Assembly: GCF_000729995.1 (NCBI RefSeq)
Contig: NZ_JNFG01000003.1
Coordinates: forward strand, 124,001 to 188,000
Source: Caballeronia sordidicola
GTDB taxonomy: Bacteria; Pseudomonadota; Gammaproteobacteria; Burkholderiales; Burkholderiaceae
Length of the DNA stretch: 64,000 nt
Direction of reading: 5' to 3'
Part shown: one piece after another, positions 27,270 to 36,988 of the stretch
Layout: every line of letters begins with the position of its first letter
How positions within the stretch are numbered: position 1 is the stretch's first letter
Notes under the pieces: model-generated
Database searches by the model: none
Seen by the model: the letters and a program-made list of their open reading frames with translations, nothing else
Told to the model about the DNA's origin: nothing
Program-made: the position numbers and the translations under genes

Positions 27270-28480
27270 GACGCCGCCACCACTGGTTGAGCTTGCGAGG
27301 CAGACGCAAACGCAGCCGCAAACGCCGCGAACCGGCTGATCGAAAACGGCTCGAGCGGAATCGGTGTACTGCCGGTATCGATCAGCTCGGCCAGCGTCTC
27401 GCCCACGCCCGGGCCAATCTGAAACCCCGAGCCGCTGAAGCCGAACGCATAAAACAGACCGTCGGTAGTCGAGCTGCGGCCGATCACGGGCTCGCTGTCG
27501 GGCAGGTAGCCTTCCACACCGCTCCAGACCCGGATCACGTGCAGCGGAGCCATCGACGGGACCAGGCGGCGCAGTTGCGCAACCTGGCGCACGGTGTTGA
27601 TCGGCAGCACGGACGCGCGTCGCGTCACGGCATCGGCGGGACCGGGCGGCCCGCCACCTATGATGATGTTGCCGCGCGGAATCTGGCGGAAGTAGATGCC
27701 CTCCTGCTTGATCGATGTGAACACGCCGATCGATGACTTGAAGACATAAGGCACCGGTTCGGTGACCGACATTTGTGGTCCGCTTGCGCGCAGCGGCACC
27801 GGCTCGCCGAACTGCTCAGTGAGCCGGCTTGCCCACGCGCCCGCACAAATCACGAGCTGCGCCGCGCGATACACGACGCCTGCCGCAGTCTCCACGCGAA
27901 AACCATCGCCGTCCTTTTCCACATGCGCGATCTCCGTGTTCTCCACCACCTGCGCGCCAAGACGCGCCGCCGCCCGGCCGAAGGCCGGCGCGGCGAGGCG
28001 CGGGTTGGCATGACCATCGAGCGGCGAGATGGAAGCGGCCAGCACTTCACGGCCAAGAAAAGGGAAGCGGTCGAACATGGCCTTGCCGTGCAGCACTTCC
28101 AGTTCGAGACCGTAGGCGCGGGCATCGGCGGCGTAGCGGTCGAAGGTATCCGCATCGTGGGCGTGATAACAGACCCGGGTATGACTCGACGGCAAGAATT
28201 CGACGTCCTCGCCCAGCAGTTCCTTCGAACGCTGCCACGTGTTGAGCGCGCGATTCGCCATCGCAAGTTGCGGCAGCGCGCGGCCTTGCCTGCGGATACC
28301 GCCGAAGTTGACGCCGCTCGCTTGCTGGCCGGTCAGGCCGCGCTCGAGCAGGATCACTGAACAAGCGGGGTTGCGGCGTCGCAGGAAGAACGCAGTGGTC
28401 GTGCCCATGATGCCGCCGCCGATCACGATTACATCGGCTCGGCGATCGGCTTGATGAGCGGCTTGTTGTGACGTGGTCAT
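27266..28480 (-). CDS. FAD-dependent oxidase, OoxB/HcnC-like subunit
   Basis: A 404-residue D-amino-acid-oxidase-fold flavoprotein. It has the dinucleotide motif VIVIGGGIMGTTTAFFL near the N-terminus, the marker SGVNFGGIRRQGR, and YAFGFSGSGFQIGPGVGE at the C-terminal FAD contact. It resembles the beta subunit of octopine/nopaline oxidases and HcnC of hydrogen cyanide synthase, which oxidise an N-substituted or simple amino acid to imine. The start at 28480 overlaps the alpha-subunit stop (ATGA). With the two upstream genes it should form a three-subunit membrane-linked oxidase. No glycine-to-HCN role is implied by context. Confidence 0.85.
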   Translation of the reverse strand: MTTSQQAAHQADRRADVIVIGGGIMGTTTAFFLRRRNPACSVILLERGLTGQQASGVNFGGIRRQGRALPQLAMANRALNTWQRSKELLGEDVEFLPSSHTRVCYHAHDADTFDRYAADARAYGLELEVLHGKAMFDRFPFLGREVLAASISPLDGHANPRLAAPAFGRAAARLGAQVVENTEIAHVEKDGDGFRVETAAGVVYRAAQLVICAGAWASRLTEQFGEPVPLRASGPQMSVTEPVPYVFKSSIGVFTSIKQEGIYFRQIPRGNIIIGGGPPGPADAVTRRASVLPINTVRQVAQLRRLVPSMAPLHVIRVWSGVEGYLPDSEPVIGRSSTTDGLFYAFGFSGSGFQIGPGVGETLAELIDTGSTPIPLEPFSISRFAAFAAAFASASQAQPVVAAS

Positions 28481-29853
28481 TCGATTGCCCCCTCTTCCTC
28501 GACCAACGCCACCGGCAACGGCTTGACGGGTGCTTGCCCACGCAGCCGTCCGACGGAAGCCAGCGGGACGGATGCCGCGGCCGCGATCACTTCCGCTCCG
28601 GCGTGAGCGCAAAAGCGCCCTTGGCACCGGCCCATGCCCACGCGTGAAAACGCCTTGGCACGATTGGCTTCCTGCGCGCCCGTTTCGCGCACCACGCGAC
28701 GTAATTCACCGGCCGTAATGGCTTCGCACCGACACACGATAGTCTCGTCTGGCAGCATGCCCGCGAACCGGGCCGGCCATGGAAAGGCCGCACGCAAGCC
28801 GGCCGCGAAGCGGCTGAAGACCTTCAGTTGTTCCCGCAAGGCCGCCAGGCCTTCGACTTTCAGGCCATCATCCTGCATTGCAGCGAGCGCGGCGAGACGG
28901 CCCGATCGTTCGGCGGCATCAGCGCCGCGAATACGTGCACCATCGCCCGCCAGATAGACGCCTTTGACGCTGCTGCGGCCATCTTCATCGGTGGCGGGAA
29001 GCCATTGCTGCGCGGCTTCATCGAAAGAAAATTCGCAGCCGGCCAGATCGGCAAGCTGCGTTTCAGGCCGCAAGTGATAACCCAGCGCGACAGCGTCGCA
29101 GGCCACCTTCATGGGCATGCCGCTTTGCAGCGCGACCTCAACGTGGGTCACGCCGTGCTCCGGTGAGCCGCTTATTTCCAGCGGCCGCACGCCGCGATAC
29201 ACCCGCACCCGCGCTTTCCTCAGCACTCCCATCAAAGCGATGCCTTTCTTCAGTGCTGCTGGAATGGCGAGCAGCTTAGGCAACGCGCTGAGCCGTTGTA
29301 AGAGCGTGGAAGTATCGAAGACAGCGGACACTGCCGCGCCCGCTTTCACATACTGCGCAGCGACAAGATAAAGCAGCGGCCCGGTGCCCATCAGCACGAC
29401 TCGCGAACCAATCGAGCACCCCTGCGACTTCAACGCGACTTGCGCCCCGCCCAGGCTATACGTGCCCGCGTACTGCCAGCCTTTGACCGGCATCAGCCGG
29501 TCCGTAGCGCCGCTGCAAATGATCAGCGAATCGAATTCGAGTGTACGGTAGGACGTTCCGCTGACAAGATGCACGGCGTTCGCCGCGATGTTCCAGACCA
29601 GCGTTTCAGGCAGGTAGTCGATACGGCTCTTGAGCGAGTCGAAGCTCTGATGGAGGGCCGCCGCGCGCGCACTTTCAGTGCCATAGAGCGTGTCATAAGA
29701 GCGCGTGAACCCTTCCGGCTGGCGTCGATAAATCTGCCCGCCGTCTCGCCGCCCTTCATCTATCACTGTAGGCCGCAGACCTGCTTCGACCAGCGCCTCG
29801 GCTGCCCGCACGCCTGCCGGCCCTGTGCCGATCACGATTACCCGCGCGGCCAT
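28477..29853 (-). CDS. FAD/NAD(P)-oxidoreductase, OoxA/HcnB-like subunit
   Basis: A 458-residue flavoprotein with an N-terminal dinucleotide fold (VIVIGTGPAGVRAAEALVEAG), a second GTGPLLYLVA motif near residue 155, and a C-terminal BFD-like iron-sulphur domain whose cysteines are in VCRCEAIT and GRCQGRFC. This architecture is that of the alpha subunit of opine oxidases and HcnB. It should pass electrons from the beta subunit via the small ferredoxin to the quinone pool. The start at 29853 overlaps the ferredoxin gene by 16 nt. Confidence 0.86.
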   Translation of the reverse strand: MAARVIVIGTGPAGVRAAEALVEAGLRPTVIDEGRRDGGQIYRRQPEGFTRSYDTLYGTESARAAALHQSFDSLKSRIDYLPETLVWNIAANAVHLVSGTSYRTLEFDSLIICSGATDRLMPVKGWQYAGTYSLGGAQVALKSQGCSIGSRVVLMGTGPLLYLVAAQYVKAGAAVSAVFDTSTLLQRLSALPKLLAIPAALKKGIALMGVLRKARVRVYRGVRPLEISGSPEHGVTHVEVALQSGMPMKVACDAVALGYHLRPETQLADLAGCEFSFDEAAQQWLPATDEDGRSSVKGVYLAGDGARIRGADAAERSGRLAALAAMQDDGLKVEGLAALREQLKVFSRFAAGLRAAFPWPARFAGMLPDETIVCRCEAITAGELRRVVRETGAQEANRAKAFSRVGMGRCQGRFCAHAGAEVIAAAASVPLASVGRLRGQAPVKPLPVALVEEEGAIE

Positions 29854-30152
29854 ACACCCTCCCCGGCTGTAGCCAGTTGCGTCACGATCGACATCCCCTC
29901 TACCGCCGGCGTTGTACATGCACGCAACCGGTCGCCGTCAGCGGTCCAGACCCAGCAGTCCTGGCATGCGCCCATCAGGCAGAAACCCGCGCGCCTGCCG
30001 TCGCCAAATTCGGAGTCGCGCAAGGTCCTCGTGCCGGTCAGCAACGCGACCATCAGCGTGTCGCCCTCTGCTGCCTGCCGCGCCACGCCATCGACAGTAA
30101 TCACAAACGTCTTGCGCTCCATTTCCGCCAGCCGCACGAACCGTCCGCTCAT
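29838..30152 (-). CDS. (2Fe-2S) ferredoxin-like oxidase subunit (HcnA-like)
   Basis: A 104-residue protein of the Fer2_4 class. FVITVDGVARQAAEGDTLMVALL leads to the cluster loop FCLMGACQDCWV, and the last Cys is in LRACTTPAVEGM. It provides the plant-type 2Fe-2S cluster of three-subunit opine/cyanide-type amino acid oxidases. It overlaps its neighbours on both sides (4 nt with the ABC ATPase, 16 nt with the alpha subunit), implying stoichiometric co-expression. Confidence 0.88.
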   Translation of the reverse strand: MSGRFVRLAEMERKTFVITVDGVARQAAEGDTLMVALLTGTRTLRDSEFGDGRRAGFCLMGACQDCWVWTADGDRLRACTTPAVEGMSIVTQLATAGEGVWPRG

Positions 30153-31999
30153 GCTTCAGCCACCTCGATGGTTTGCAGCCGGCTCAGCTCGGCCGTTGAA
30201 TGGTGGCAAAGAATTTCCGCGCCCGAAGGCAGCTTCTTCATGGCAGGCGGCGTGGCGTTGCATTTACCGTCGATACGAACCGGACAACGCGCCCTGAAGC
30301 TGCACAGCTCGGCTATGTCAGCGCTTTCGCCCATCTGCGGCAATGCGGCGATGCCGATCAGGCGGCGTGCGTCGAGCCAGCCGGGTTTCAGCTCCGGCAC
30401 GGAGTCGACCAGCAAGCCTGTGTAAGGGTGATAGGGCGGCGCCGCGAGCACGTCGCGCTCGCCCGCCTCCACGCGATGCCCCGCGTACAGCACGATCACT
30501 TCGTCGCAGATCGAACGCACCGTTGAGATGTCGTGGCTGATGAACATGTACGACACACCCAACTCGCGTCGCAGTTCCGCGAGCAGATCGAGAATCGCCG
30601 CACCGACCACGGTGTCGAGCGCGGACGTCACTTCGTCGCAGAGGATCAGCGCGGGGTCCGCTGCAAGCGCACGCGCCAGGTTGACGCGCTGCTTCTGGCC
30701 GCCCGACAAACCGCCCGGGGTGCGCTGTGCAATCGATGCCGGCAGCTTGACCAGATCGAGCAGTTCCATCGTCCGCTTGCGTGCCGCCGACCCGCGCAGA
30801 TGATGATAAAAAGCGAGCGGCCTGCTGAGGATATCGGCAATGGTATGGCTTGGGTTCAACGCGGTATCGGCGTTCTGGAACACGATCTGGATCTGCCGGT
30901 ATTGATCAGGAGTCCGCTTCGATAGCTGAGCCGGGAGCGGCTTGCCATCGAAGAAAACCTCGCCGCGTGCCCGGTCGACCAGACCCGCTACCACGCGAGC
31001 CAGCGTCGTCTTGCCTGAACCCGATTCTCCGATAACACCCAGCGTACTTCCACGTGGAATGGAAAGACTCACGTCGTCGAGCACACGCACGGCCGGCGCA
31101 CCATACCGGTCGATACGGCCATAACCCGCCGCCAGCCCGCGGATTTCAAGCAAGGGCGGCGCGAGTTTCTGCGCTGCCGTCTGCACCGACAACACCGGTT
31201 CCGGCCGCCGCGTGGCTGCGAGTAATTGCTGCGTGTAGGCATCGACGGGGGCGTCGAGCACTTGCGCCACCAGACCATTTTCTTTCACCCGGCCGCCGTT
31301 CAGCACGACAATCCGGTCCGCCATTTGCGCGACCACCGCGAGATCATGCGACACGTAGATAGCGGTCGTGCCCAGCTCGCGAATCACCTTCTTGAACGCC
31401 GCAAGCACTTCAATTTGCGTGGTCACATCGAGCGCGGTCGTCGGCTCGTCGAACACCACTACCGCTGGATCGGTAATCAGCGCCATCGCCGCCATCAGGC
31501 GCTGCAACTGCCCGCCCGAGACCTGGTGCGGATAACGCTCGCCGATCGTCTCCGCTTCCGGCAACGCCAGCGCACGAAACAACTCGATCGCCTTGCGACG
31601 TGCCGCATCCTTCGTCATGAGCCGATGCAGCAGCGCGGGTTCCGTGACCTGATCGATGATCGTGCGCGCCGGATTAAACCCGGAGGATGCGCTTTGCGCC
31701 ACATACGCCACGGTCCGCGCACGCAGTGCCCGGCGACCTTGCTGGTCGAGTTCAAGCACTTCCGTCTCGCCGATGCGCACCGACCCGCCGCTGATGGAAC
31801 ACCCTTGCCGCGCGTATCCCAGCAGCGCCAGCGCGATGGTCGTCTTGCCCGATCCCGACTCACCGATCAGCGCCAGCACTTCGCCTTTTTTCACCGAAAA
31901 GTCGACGCCCTTGACGATCTCCGTCACCGGATCGGGTGCGGCGCCTGCCACTACACGCAAGCCCTTCACTTGAATCATGTCGATTGTGTGGGCAGTCAT
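30149..31999 (-). CDS. Dual-domain dipeptide/opine ABC transporter ATPase
   Basis: A 616-residue protein that fuses the two ATPase subunits (DppD- and DppF-like) of a peptide-type importer. Walker A motifs GESGSGKT occur at about 46-53 and 324-331. Signatures are VSGGQLQR and LSGGQKQR, with Walker B VVVFDEPTTALD and LILCDEVTSALD. The C-terminal oligopeptide-transporter tail (Cys-rich CSFRARCPVRIDGKC) is present. It overlaps the permease gene by 4 nt. It energises uptake of the compound oxidised by the adjacent flavoenzymes. Confidence 0.93.
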   Translation of the reverse strand: MTAHTIDMIQVKGLRVVAGAAPDPVTEIVKGVDFSVKKGEVLALIGESGSGKTTIALALLGYARQGCSISGGSVRIGETEVLELDQQGRRALRARTVAYVAQSASSGFNPARTIIDQVTEPALLHRLMTKDAARRKAIELFRALALPEAETIGERYPHQVSGGQLQRLMAAMALITDPAVVVFDEPTTALDVTTQIEVLAAFKKVIRELGTTAIYVSHDLAVVAQMADRIVVLNGGRVKENGLVAQVLDAPVDAYTQQLLAATRRPEPVLSVQTAAQKLAPPLLEIRGLAAGYGRIDRYGAPAVRVLDDVSLSIPRGSTLGVIGESGSGKTTLARVVAGLVDRARGEVFFDGKPLPAQLSKRTPDQYRQIQIVFQNADTALNPSHTIADILSRPLAFYHHLRGSAARKRTMELLDLVKLPASIAQRTPGGLSGGQKQRVNLARALAADPALILCDEVTSALDTVVGAAILDLLAELRRELGVSYMFISHDISTVRSICDEVIVLYAGHRVEAGERDVLAAPPYHPYTGLLVDSVPELKPGWLDARRLIGIAALPQMGESADIAELCSFRARCPVRIDGKCNATPPAMKKLPSGAEILCHHSTAELSRLQTIEVAEA

Positions 32000-32952
32000 T
32001 GCGCAGCTCCTTGCCCGCGGCCGCCACGACGGCGCAGGTTATCGATCAGCAGATTCACGCCGATAGTCAGCGTCGCGATCGCGATGGCCGGCATCATGAC
32101 GGCAGGCGCCCCTTCAGACAGCCCGCCGATGTTCTCGCGCACGAGCGAGCCCCAGTCGGCATTGGGCGGCTGCACGCCGAGGCCGAGAAAGCTCAGGCCG
32201 CTAAGCAGCAACACGATGAAGACGAAGCGCAGGCCGAAGTCGGCGAGCATCGGATGGATCATGTTGGGCAGCACTTCCACGCGCGCGATGTAGAACAGCC
32301 GTTCGCCGCGAGCCCGAGCGACCTGCACGTATTCGAGCGTCATCAGGTTGACCGCGAGCGAACGCGAGATGCGGAACGCGCCGGGAATGTAGGCGAGCGC
32401 GGCAACCCCCATCAGCATGGGAATCGACGAACCAAACGCGGCGATCACGACCAGCGCGAGCACCTTGCTCGGAATGGAGATCAACGCGTCGAACAGGCGG
32501 CTCAGGATTTCATCGACCCAGCGGCCCGACACGGCGGCGATCAAGCCGAAGCACGTGCCGATGAGACTCGCCATCAACGCCGCGGCCAATGCCAGCCCGA
32601 CCGTATAGCGCGTGCCGTAGAGAATCCGGCTCAGCATGTCGCGGCCGAGATAGTCGGTGCCTAGCAGGAACGCATGGCTTGAACCGGCGAATACATCGAC
32701 GGACGACAGCGCCCCGCTTTTGTAAGGCGCGATCCATGGGCCGATGACCGCAATGGTCATCCAGAATACGACCAGCACGAGGCCGATCAAACCAAGTACA
32801 GAGAAGCGCCGGTGCAGCCGCTTCAGCAGGCCCGGTTTCGGCCCGACAAGCTCAGGCTCCGGCACGGCCGGTTCATTGACGATTTCATCGAGGCCCATGT
32901 CGTAGAGCTCATTGCCGGGATGGTGAATGGAGGAGTTGGCGGGTCGGTTCAT
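31996..32952 (-). CDS. DppC-type ABC transporter permease
   Basis: A 318-residue inner-membrane permease. A long hydrophilic N-terminus is followed by a first helix (LGLIGLVLVVFWMTIAVIG) and FLLGTDYLGRDMLSRILYGTRYTV, a strong signature of DppC/OppC. The EAA-type loop (RARGERLFYIARVEVLPN) and PPNADWGSLV follow. It overlaps both neighbours by 4 nt. It pairs with the DppB-type permease to import a peptide, opine or similar solute. Confidence 0.92.
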   Translation of the reverse strand: MNRPANSSIHHPGNELYDMGLDEIVNEPAVPEPELVGPKPGLLKRLHRRFSVLGLIGLVLVVFWMTIAVIGPWIAPYKSGALSSVDVFAGSSHAFLLGTDYLGRDMLSRILYGTRYTVGLALAAALMASLIGTCFGLIAAVSGRWVDEILSRLFDALISIPSKVLALVVIAAFGSSIPMLMGVAALAYIPGAFRISRSLAVNLMTLEYVQVARARGERLFYIARVEVLPNMIHPMLADFGLRFVFIVLLLSGLSFLGLGVQPPNADWGSLVRENIGGLSEGAPAVMMPAIAIATLTIGVNLLIDNLRRRGGRGQGAAQ

Positions 32953-33905
32953 CGTTGACGCAGCCTCGGGTTGGATACGATTTGAGCAAGATCTGCTATC
33001 AGCACGAGCAGCAGGTAAGCCGCGCAGAACACCATGACGCAGCCCTGCACGAGCGGCATGTCGCGGTTCGTGACGGCGTCGACCATGAGGCTGGCGAGGC
33101 CCGGATAATTGAAGATCGATTCGACGATCACCACGCCGCCGAACAGATACGACAGGCTCAGCGCCACTGCATTCGCGATGGGGCCAATGGTGTTCGGCAA
33201 CACGTGGCGCAGGACCACGCGCATGGGAGACGCGCCCTTCAGGATCGCCATCTCGACATACGATGCATTGAGCTGGTCGAGCACGGCGGCGCGGGTCATG
33301 CGTGCCATCTGGGCGACGAGCACGCAGCACAGCGTCATGACGGGCATCGCGTAGATCCGCAACAGGCCGCCGAACGACGACACCTCGGATAAATACGACA
33401 ACGCGGGCAGCCAGCGCAGCTTCACGGCGAACACCAGCACGGCGATGGTCGCGATCAGGAACTCGGGCACCGCGACGGTGGATAACGTCAGCACGTTGAG
33501 CACGCGATCGAGCAGCGAGCCGCGAAACATGGCCGACGAGATGCCGATGAACAGTGCGACCGGCACGGACACCATCGCCGTCAATCCGGCCAGTACGAGC
33601 GAGTTCGGTAAGCGCGTGGCGATCAGTTGACTGACCGGCAAGCTATTCGACAACGAGGTACCGAAGTTGCCGGTGACGACCAGGTAGAGCCACTCGAAGT
33701 AGCGCTGCAAGGCCGGCTGGTCGAGCCCGAACTGGTGGCGTAGCGCTGCCACCGCTTCGGGCGTGGCGGCCTGCCCGAGCGCCTGCTGCGCGGCGTCGCC
33801 GGGGAGCAGGCCCGTAATGCCAAACACCACTGCCGAGACAATCAGCAGCGTGAGCAGTGCGAGGCCCAGGCGAGCAGCAATAAGTCGTGACGCGTGTGCT
33901 TTCAT
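32949..33905 (-). CDS. DppB-type ABC transporter permease
   Basis: A 318-residue permease of the DppB/OppB class. Markers are LLPGDAAQQALGQAATPEAVAALRHQFGLDQPALQRYFEWL (a periplasmic loop typical of the family), GNFGTSLSNSLPV, the EAA-like loop with GASPMRVVLRHVLPN, and SIFNYPGLASLMVDAV. The start at 33905 has GGAGG upstream. It lies 84 bp downstream of the substrate-binding protein and overlaps DppC by 4 nt. Confidence 0.92.
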   Translation of the reverse strand: MKAHASRLIAARLGLALLTLLIVSAVVFGITGLLPGDAAQQALGQAATPEAVAALRHQFGLDQPALQRYFEWLYLVVTGNFGTSLSNSLPVSQLIATRLPNSLVLAGLTAMVSVPVALFIGISSAMFRGSLLDRVLNVLTLSTVAVPEFLIATIAVLVFAVKLRWLPALSYLSEVSSFGGLLRIYAMPVMTLCCVLVAQMARMTRAAVLDQLNASYVEMAILKGASPMRVVLRHVLPNTIGPIANAVALSLSYLFGGVVIVESIFNYPGLASLMVDAVTNRDMPLVQGCVMVFCAAYLLLVLIADLAQIVSNPRLRQR

Positions 33906-33989
33906 AATCCGCCTCCGGGGTTGAAACGGCACGCCCCGCGCGGGCGGCGTGCTTTTACTGCCTGATTCAAGGGCCCAGCTGGACCCGCT

Positions 33990-35615
33990 TCAGCTTTCCA
34001 GCCAGACATGCTCCGCGAACATGAAGCCCATCAGGCCGGCCAGCGGAATCGAACCCAGGCCCTTGAGCTTGGTCGTGTAACCGTCGAGCGAACTCTGGAA
34101 CATTGGAATACCGACACCGCCGTTCTCGTGCACCAGCACCTGCATGTCGCCGTAGATCTGCTTGCGCTTGGCGTCATCCGGTTCGCCGCGCGCCGCCAGC
34201 AGCATCTGGTCGAACTTCGGGCTCTTCCAGTTCGCTTCGTTCCATGGCGCGTCCGACTTGAAGAACTGGGTGAACAGCACGTCGGCGCTTGGGCGCGCAT
34301 TGATATTGCCGAAGCCCAGCGGATGTTTCATCCAGTGGTTCGACCAGTAGCCGTCAGCGGGCACACGCGTGACCTGCAGGTTCAAACCCGCCGCGGGCGC
34401 GGCCTGCTGCAGCAACACAGCCATTTCGACCGAGCCGTCGGCCGCCGGCGATGCAAAGATCTGCACGGGCGTGCTGCCCACTTTCGCCTTCTGGAAGTAG
34501 AACTTGGCCTTCTCCGGATCGTAGGGACGTTGGGGAATACCGTGCATGTAGTACTTGTTGGTCGGATCGATCGGCTGGTCGTTGCCGATCGCGCCGAAAC
34601 CCTGGAACACGGCGCGGCGAATCTGCTCGCGGTCCATGAGATAGAACATACCCCGACGAAAATCGTCGTTGCCGGAAATCCCGCCGTCGTCGCGAACAAT
34701 CAGGTCCGTGTACTGGCCCGTCTTCGTCTCCAGCACGGTGAAACCCGGCGTGCCCTTGATGCGGCCCGTCGAGCGCGGGCTGATCGCGTTGATCAGTTGC
34801 ACGTCGCCGGAAAGCAACGCATTCACGCGCGCGGATTCGTCGCCAATGCCAATCAGCTCGACTTCGTCCAGATGCGGCATGCCCGGCTTCCAGTACTTCT
34901 CGTTCTTTACGACGACGGTGCGCACGCCCGGCGAGAAGTCCTTGACCTTGAAGGGACCGGTGCCAACAGCCGTCTTGAAGTCGGTCGTGCCGTCCTTGAT
35001 GATGAGAAAGTGCGAGGTCGCCAGGATCACCGGCAAATCGGCATTCGCGCCTTCCAGCGTGATGGTGACTTCATTCGGGCCCGTGGCTTTCGCTTCCTTG
35101 ATCTGGTCGGCGAGCGTCTTGGCCTTCGATGCCGTTGCCGGGTCCTTATGGCGCATCAGCGAATAGATCACGTCGGCGGGCGTAAGCGCTTTGCCGTCGT
35201 GGAATTGCACGCCGCTACGCAGCTTCACGACCCACACAGTCGCGTCTTTTGTTTCGAGCGATTCCGCCAGCGCCATCTTCGCGCCCAGATGCGAATCCAG
35301 TTCGGTCAGCCCGCTGTAGACCATGAATGCACGCACATAGTCCGTGCCGAGCGCGCCCTTTGCCGGATCCAGCGTATCCGCGGCGGATGCGGACTGCGTC
35401 GCCACGCGGATCTTCCCGCCCTGCTTCGGCTTCGCCTGGGCGAACGCAGCGCCGCTCGCGGTGAGCAACCCTGCTCCGGTGAGCGATGCCATGCCGGCCG
35501 CGGTCAGCGCGCGCAGCACCTCGCGCCGTGACGCGCCCCGGCGCGTCAGGCGCTCGAGTTCGGTCACTTCAGTCCCGGCTGGGGCATCGGCGTGTTGCAG
35601 ATTTTCTTGTTTCAT
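33990..35615 (-). CDS. Dipeptide/opine ABC transporter substrate-binding protein (Tat signal)
   Basis: A 541-residue periplasmic solute-binding protein (SBP_bac_5). It starts with a 25-residue hydrophilic leader and a twin-arginine signal (SRREVLRALTAAG, residues 29-41) with cleavage near AAFA-QA (about 59), so it appears to be exported folded by the Tat pathway. The mature part has the family's VWVVKLRSGVQFHDGKALTPADVIYSL. This family binds peptides, opines, polyamines or glutathione. The clustered amine/opine oxidases argue for an N-substituted amino acid. Confidence 0.9.
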   Translation of the reverse strand: MKQENLQHADAPAGTEVTELERLTRRGASRREVLRALTAAGMASLTGAGLLTASGAAFAQAKPKQGGKIRVATQSASAADTLDPAKGALGTDYVRAFMVYSGLTELDSHLGAKMALAESLETKDATVWVVKLRSGVQFHDGKALTPADVIYSLMRHKDPATASKAKTLADQIKEAKATGPNEVTITLEGANADLPVILATSHFLIIKDGTTDFKTAVGTGPFKVKDFSPGVRTVVVKNEKYWKPGMPHLDEVELIGIGDESARVNALLSGDVQLINAISPRSTGRIKGTPGFTVLETKTGQYTDLIVRDDGGISGNDDFRRGMFYLMDREQIRRAVFQGFGAIGNDQPIDPTNKYYMHGIPQRPYDPEKAKFYFQKAKVGSTPVQIFASPAADGSVEMAVLLQQAAPAAGLNLQVTRVPADGYWSNHWMKHPLGFGNINARPSADVLFTQFFKSDAPWNEANWKSPKFDQMLLAARGEPDDAKRKQIYGDMQVLVHENGGVGIPMFQSSLDGYTTKLKGLGSIPLAGLMGFMFAEHVWLES

Positions 35616-35675
35616 TGAGACTTCTCCGCGAGGGTGGCTGGGGTTGGTTTTGGTTTATTCAAGCTTTGGTGCAAG

Positions 35676-36953
35676 TCAATAAAACACGTCCTTGATGCGG
35701 TAGTACGTGCCGACAAGCGGCAGAAACCAGGGCTTGCCCGTGTGGCCAGGAATCGCGGGCCACTCGAATTCACGCCACGGATTCGCGTTCTCGCGGCCGT
35801 CGATGACATCGGCCATGACCTGCCCCATGTGCGTGGACATCTGCGTGCCGTGGCCGCTGTAACCCATCGAAAAATAGATGCCTTCATGCTGGCCCGCACG
35901 CGGCAGCCGGTCCGCGGTGATATCGACGAGACCACCCCAGCAATAGTCGATACGCGCCTGCGCCAGCGCCGGGAACATCGCCGCGAGGCCGTCCTGCAGG
36001 ATGCGTCCGCTCTTCGCATCCGAGGGCTGCTCGGACGCCGTGAAGCGTGCGCGGCCACCGTAGAGCAAACGCGAATCGGGCGTGATGCGGAAATAGTTGT
36101 GCATCAGGCGCGAGGTCGTGTATGCGCGAAGATTCGGAAACACTTCGTGCACCAGTCCCGGAGGCAAAGGCTCCGTCACCACGATGAAAGAACCCACCGG
36201 TGCCAAGCGTCGCCGGTACCAGCCGAACGGCCCTTGCCGCGACGGTCCGGTCGCGATCAGCACCTGCTTCGCCCGGACTTCTCCACGCTCCGACACAACC
36301 CTATAGCCTCGATCAGCAACCTTTTCTATCGACGTCACGGGCGCGTTCTCGTAGAGCTTCGCACCGTGGCGTGCGGCGGCGTCCGCCAGACCGACGGTGA
36401 ACTTGCCCATGTGCATCTGGCCGCCATGCCGCTGCAGCAGGCCGCCGAAAAAGCTGTCCGACTGCACTTCGGTCGAGATCCGGTCGCGGCTGATGATCTC
36501 GATATCGGCATCGACTTCACGCCGGATCACTTCCGCCGTCTTCTCGAGATGCGCGAGATGATGTGGCTTGGACGCGAGCTTCAGCTTGCCCGACGCAAGG
36601 TAATCGCAATCGATCTGCTCTTCGCGGATCAAGCGTTCGACGGTATCGACCGCAGCCGCATACGCCCGATAGCAACCGCGCGCCTTCTCCACGCCAAGCT
36701 GCTCGACCAGCGCAGCGAAGTCCTGCGCGACGCCGGTATTGACCTGACCGCCGTTGCGCCCCGACGCACCGCCGCCGATTCGCCCCGCGTCCAGCACCGC
36801 CACCGATGCGCCGCGCTTACCCAGCGCCAGCGCCGCAGACAAACCCGTGAAGCCCGCCCCGATCACGGCCACATCGACATGACCATCGACCGGACCATCG
36901 CTCGTTGAAAGCAGCGGCGGTGCGGTGTCTAGCCAGTAGGAGTCGAGCTTCAT
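35676..36953 (-). CDS. FAD-dependent amine oxidase (PuuB/OrdL-like)
   Basis: A 425-residue DAO-fold flavoprotein with VAVIGAGFTGLSAALALGKRG (about 28-48) and ASGRNGGQVNTG, a signature of gamma-glutamylputrescine oxidase and related enzymes, plus GYSGHGTQMSTHMGQ at the C-terminus. It should oxidise a secondary or primary amine to an aldehyde with H2O2 release. It lies between the HAD gene (35 bp) and the binding protein (60 bp), in the same direction. The aldehyde product could be handled by the dehydrogenase at 37903. The exact substrate is unknown. Confidence 0.87.
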   Translation of the reverse strand: MKLDSYWLDTAPPLLSTSDGPVDGHVDVAVIGAGFTGLSAALALGKRGASVAVLDAGRIGGGASGRNGGQVNTGVAQDFAALVEQLGVEKARGCYRAYAAAVDTVERLIREEQIDCDYLASGKLKLASKPHHLAHLEKTAEVIRREVDADIEIISRDRISTEVQSDSFFGGLLQRHGGQMHMGKFTVGLADAAARHGAKLYENAPVTSIEKVADRGYRVVSERGEVRAKQVLIATGPSRQGPFGWYRRRLAPVGSFIVVTEPLPPGLVHEVFPNLRAYTTSRLMHNYFRITPDSRLLYGGRARFTASEQPSDAKSGRILQDGLAAMFPALAQARIDYCWGGLVDITADRLPRAGQHEGIYFSMGYSGHGTQMSTHMGQVMADVIDGRENANPWREFEWPAIPGHTGKPWFLPLVGTYYRIKDVFY

Positions 36954-36988
36954 AGGGCGGCTTAAAGGGTGGCTTACAGTCGGGTGGA

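Noticed and set aside
27266..30152. Hydrogen cyanide synthase (hcnABC)
   Set aside because: The subunit architecture matches, but linkage to a peptide-type importer, amine oxidase and ALDH fits opine or amino-acid catabolism better.
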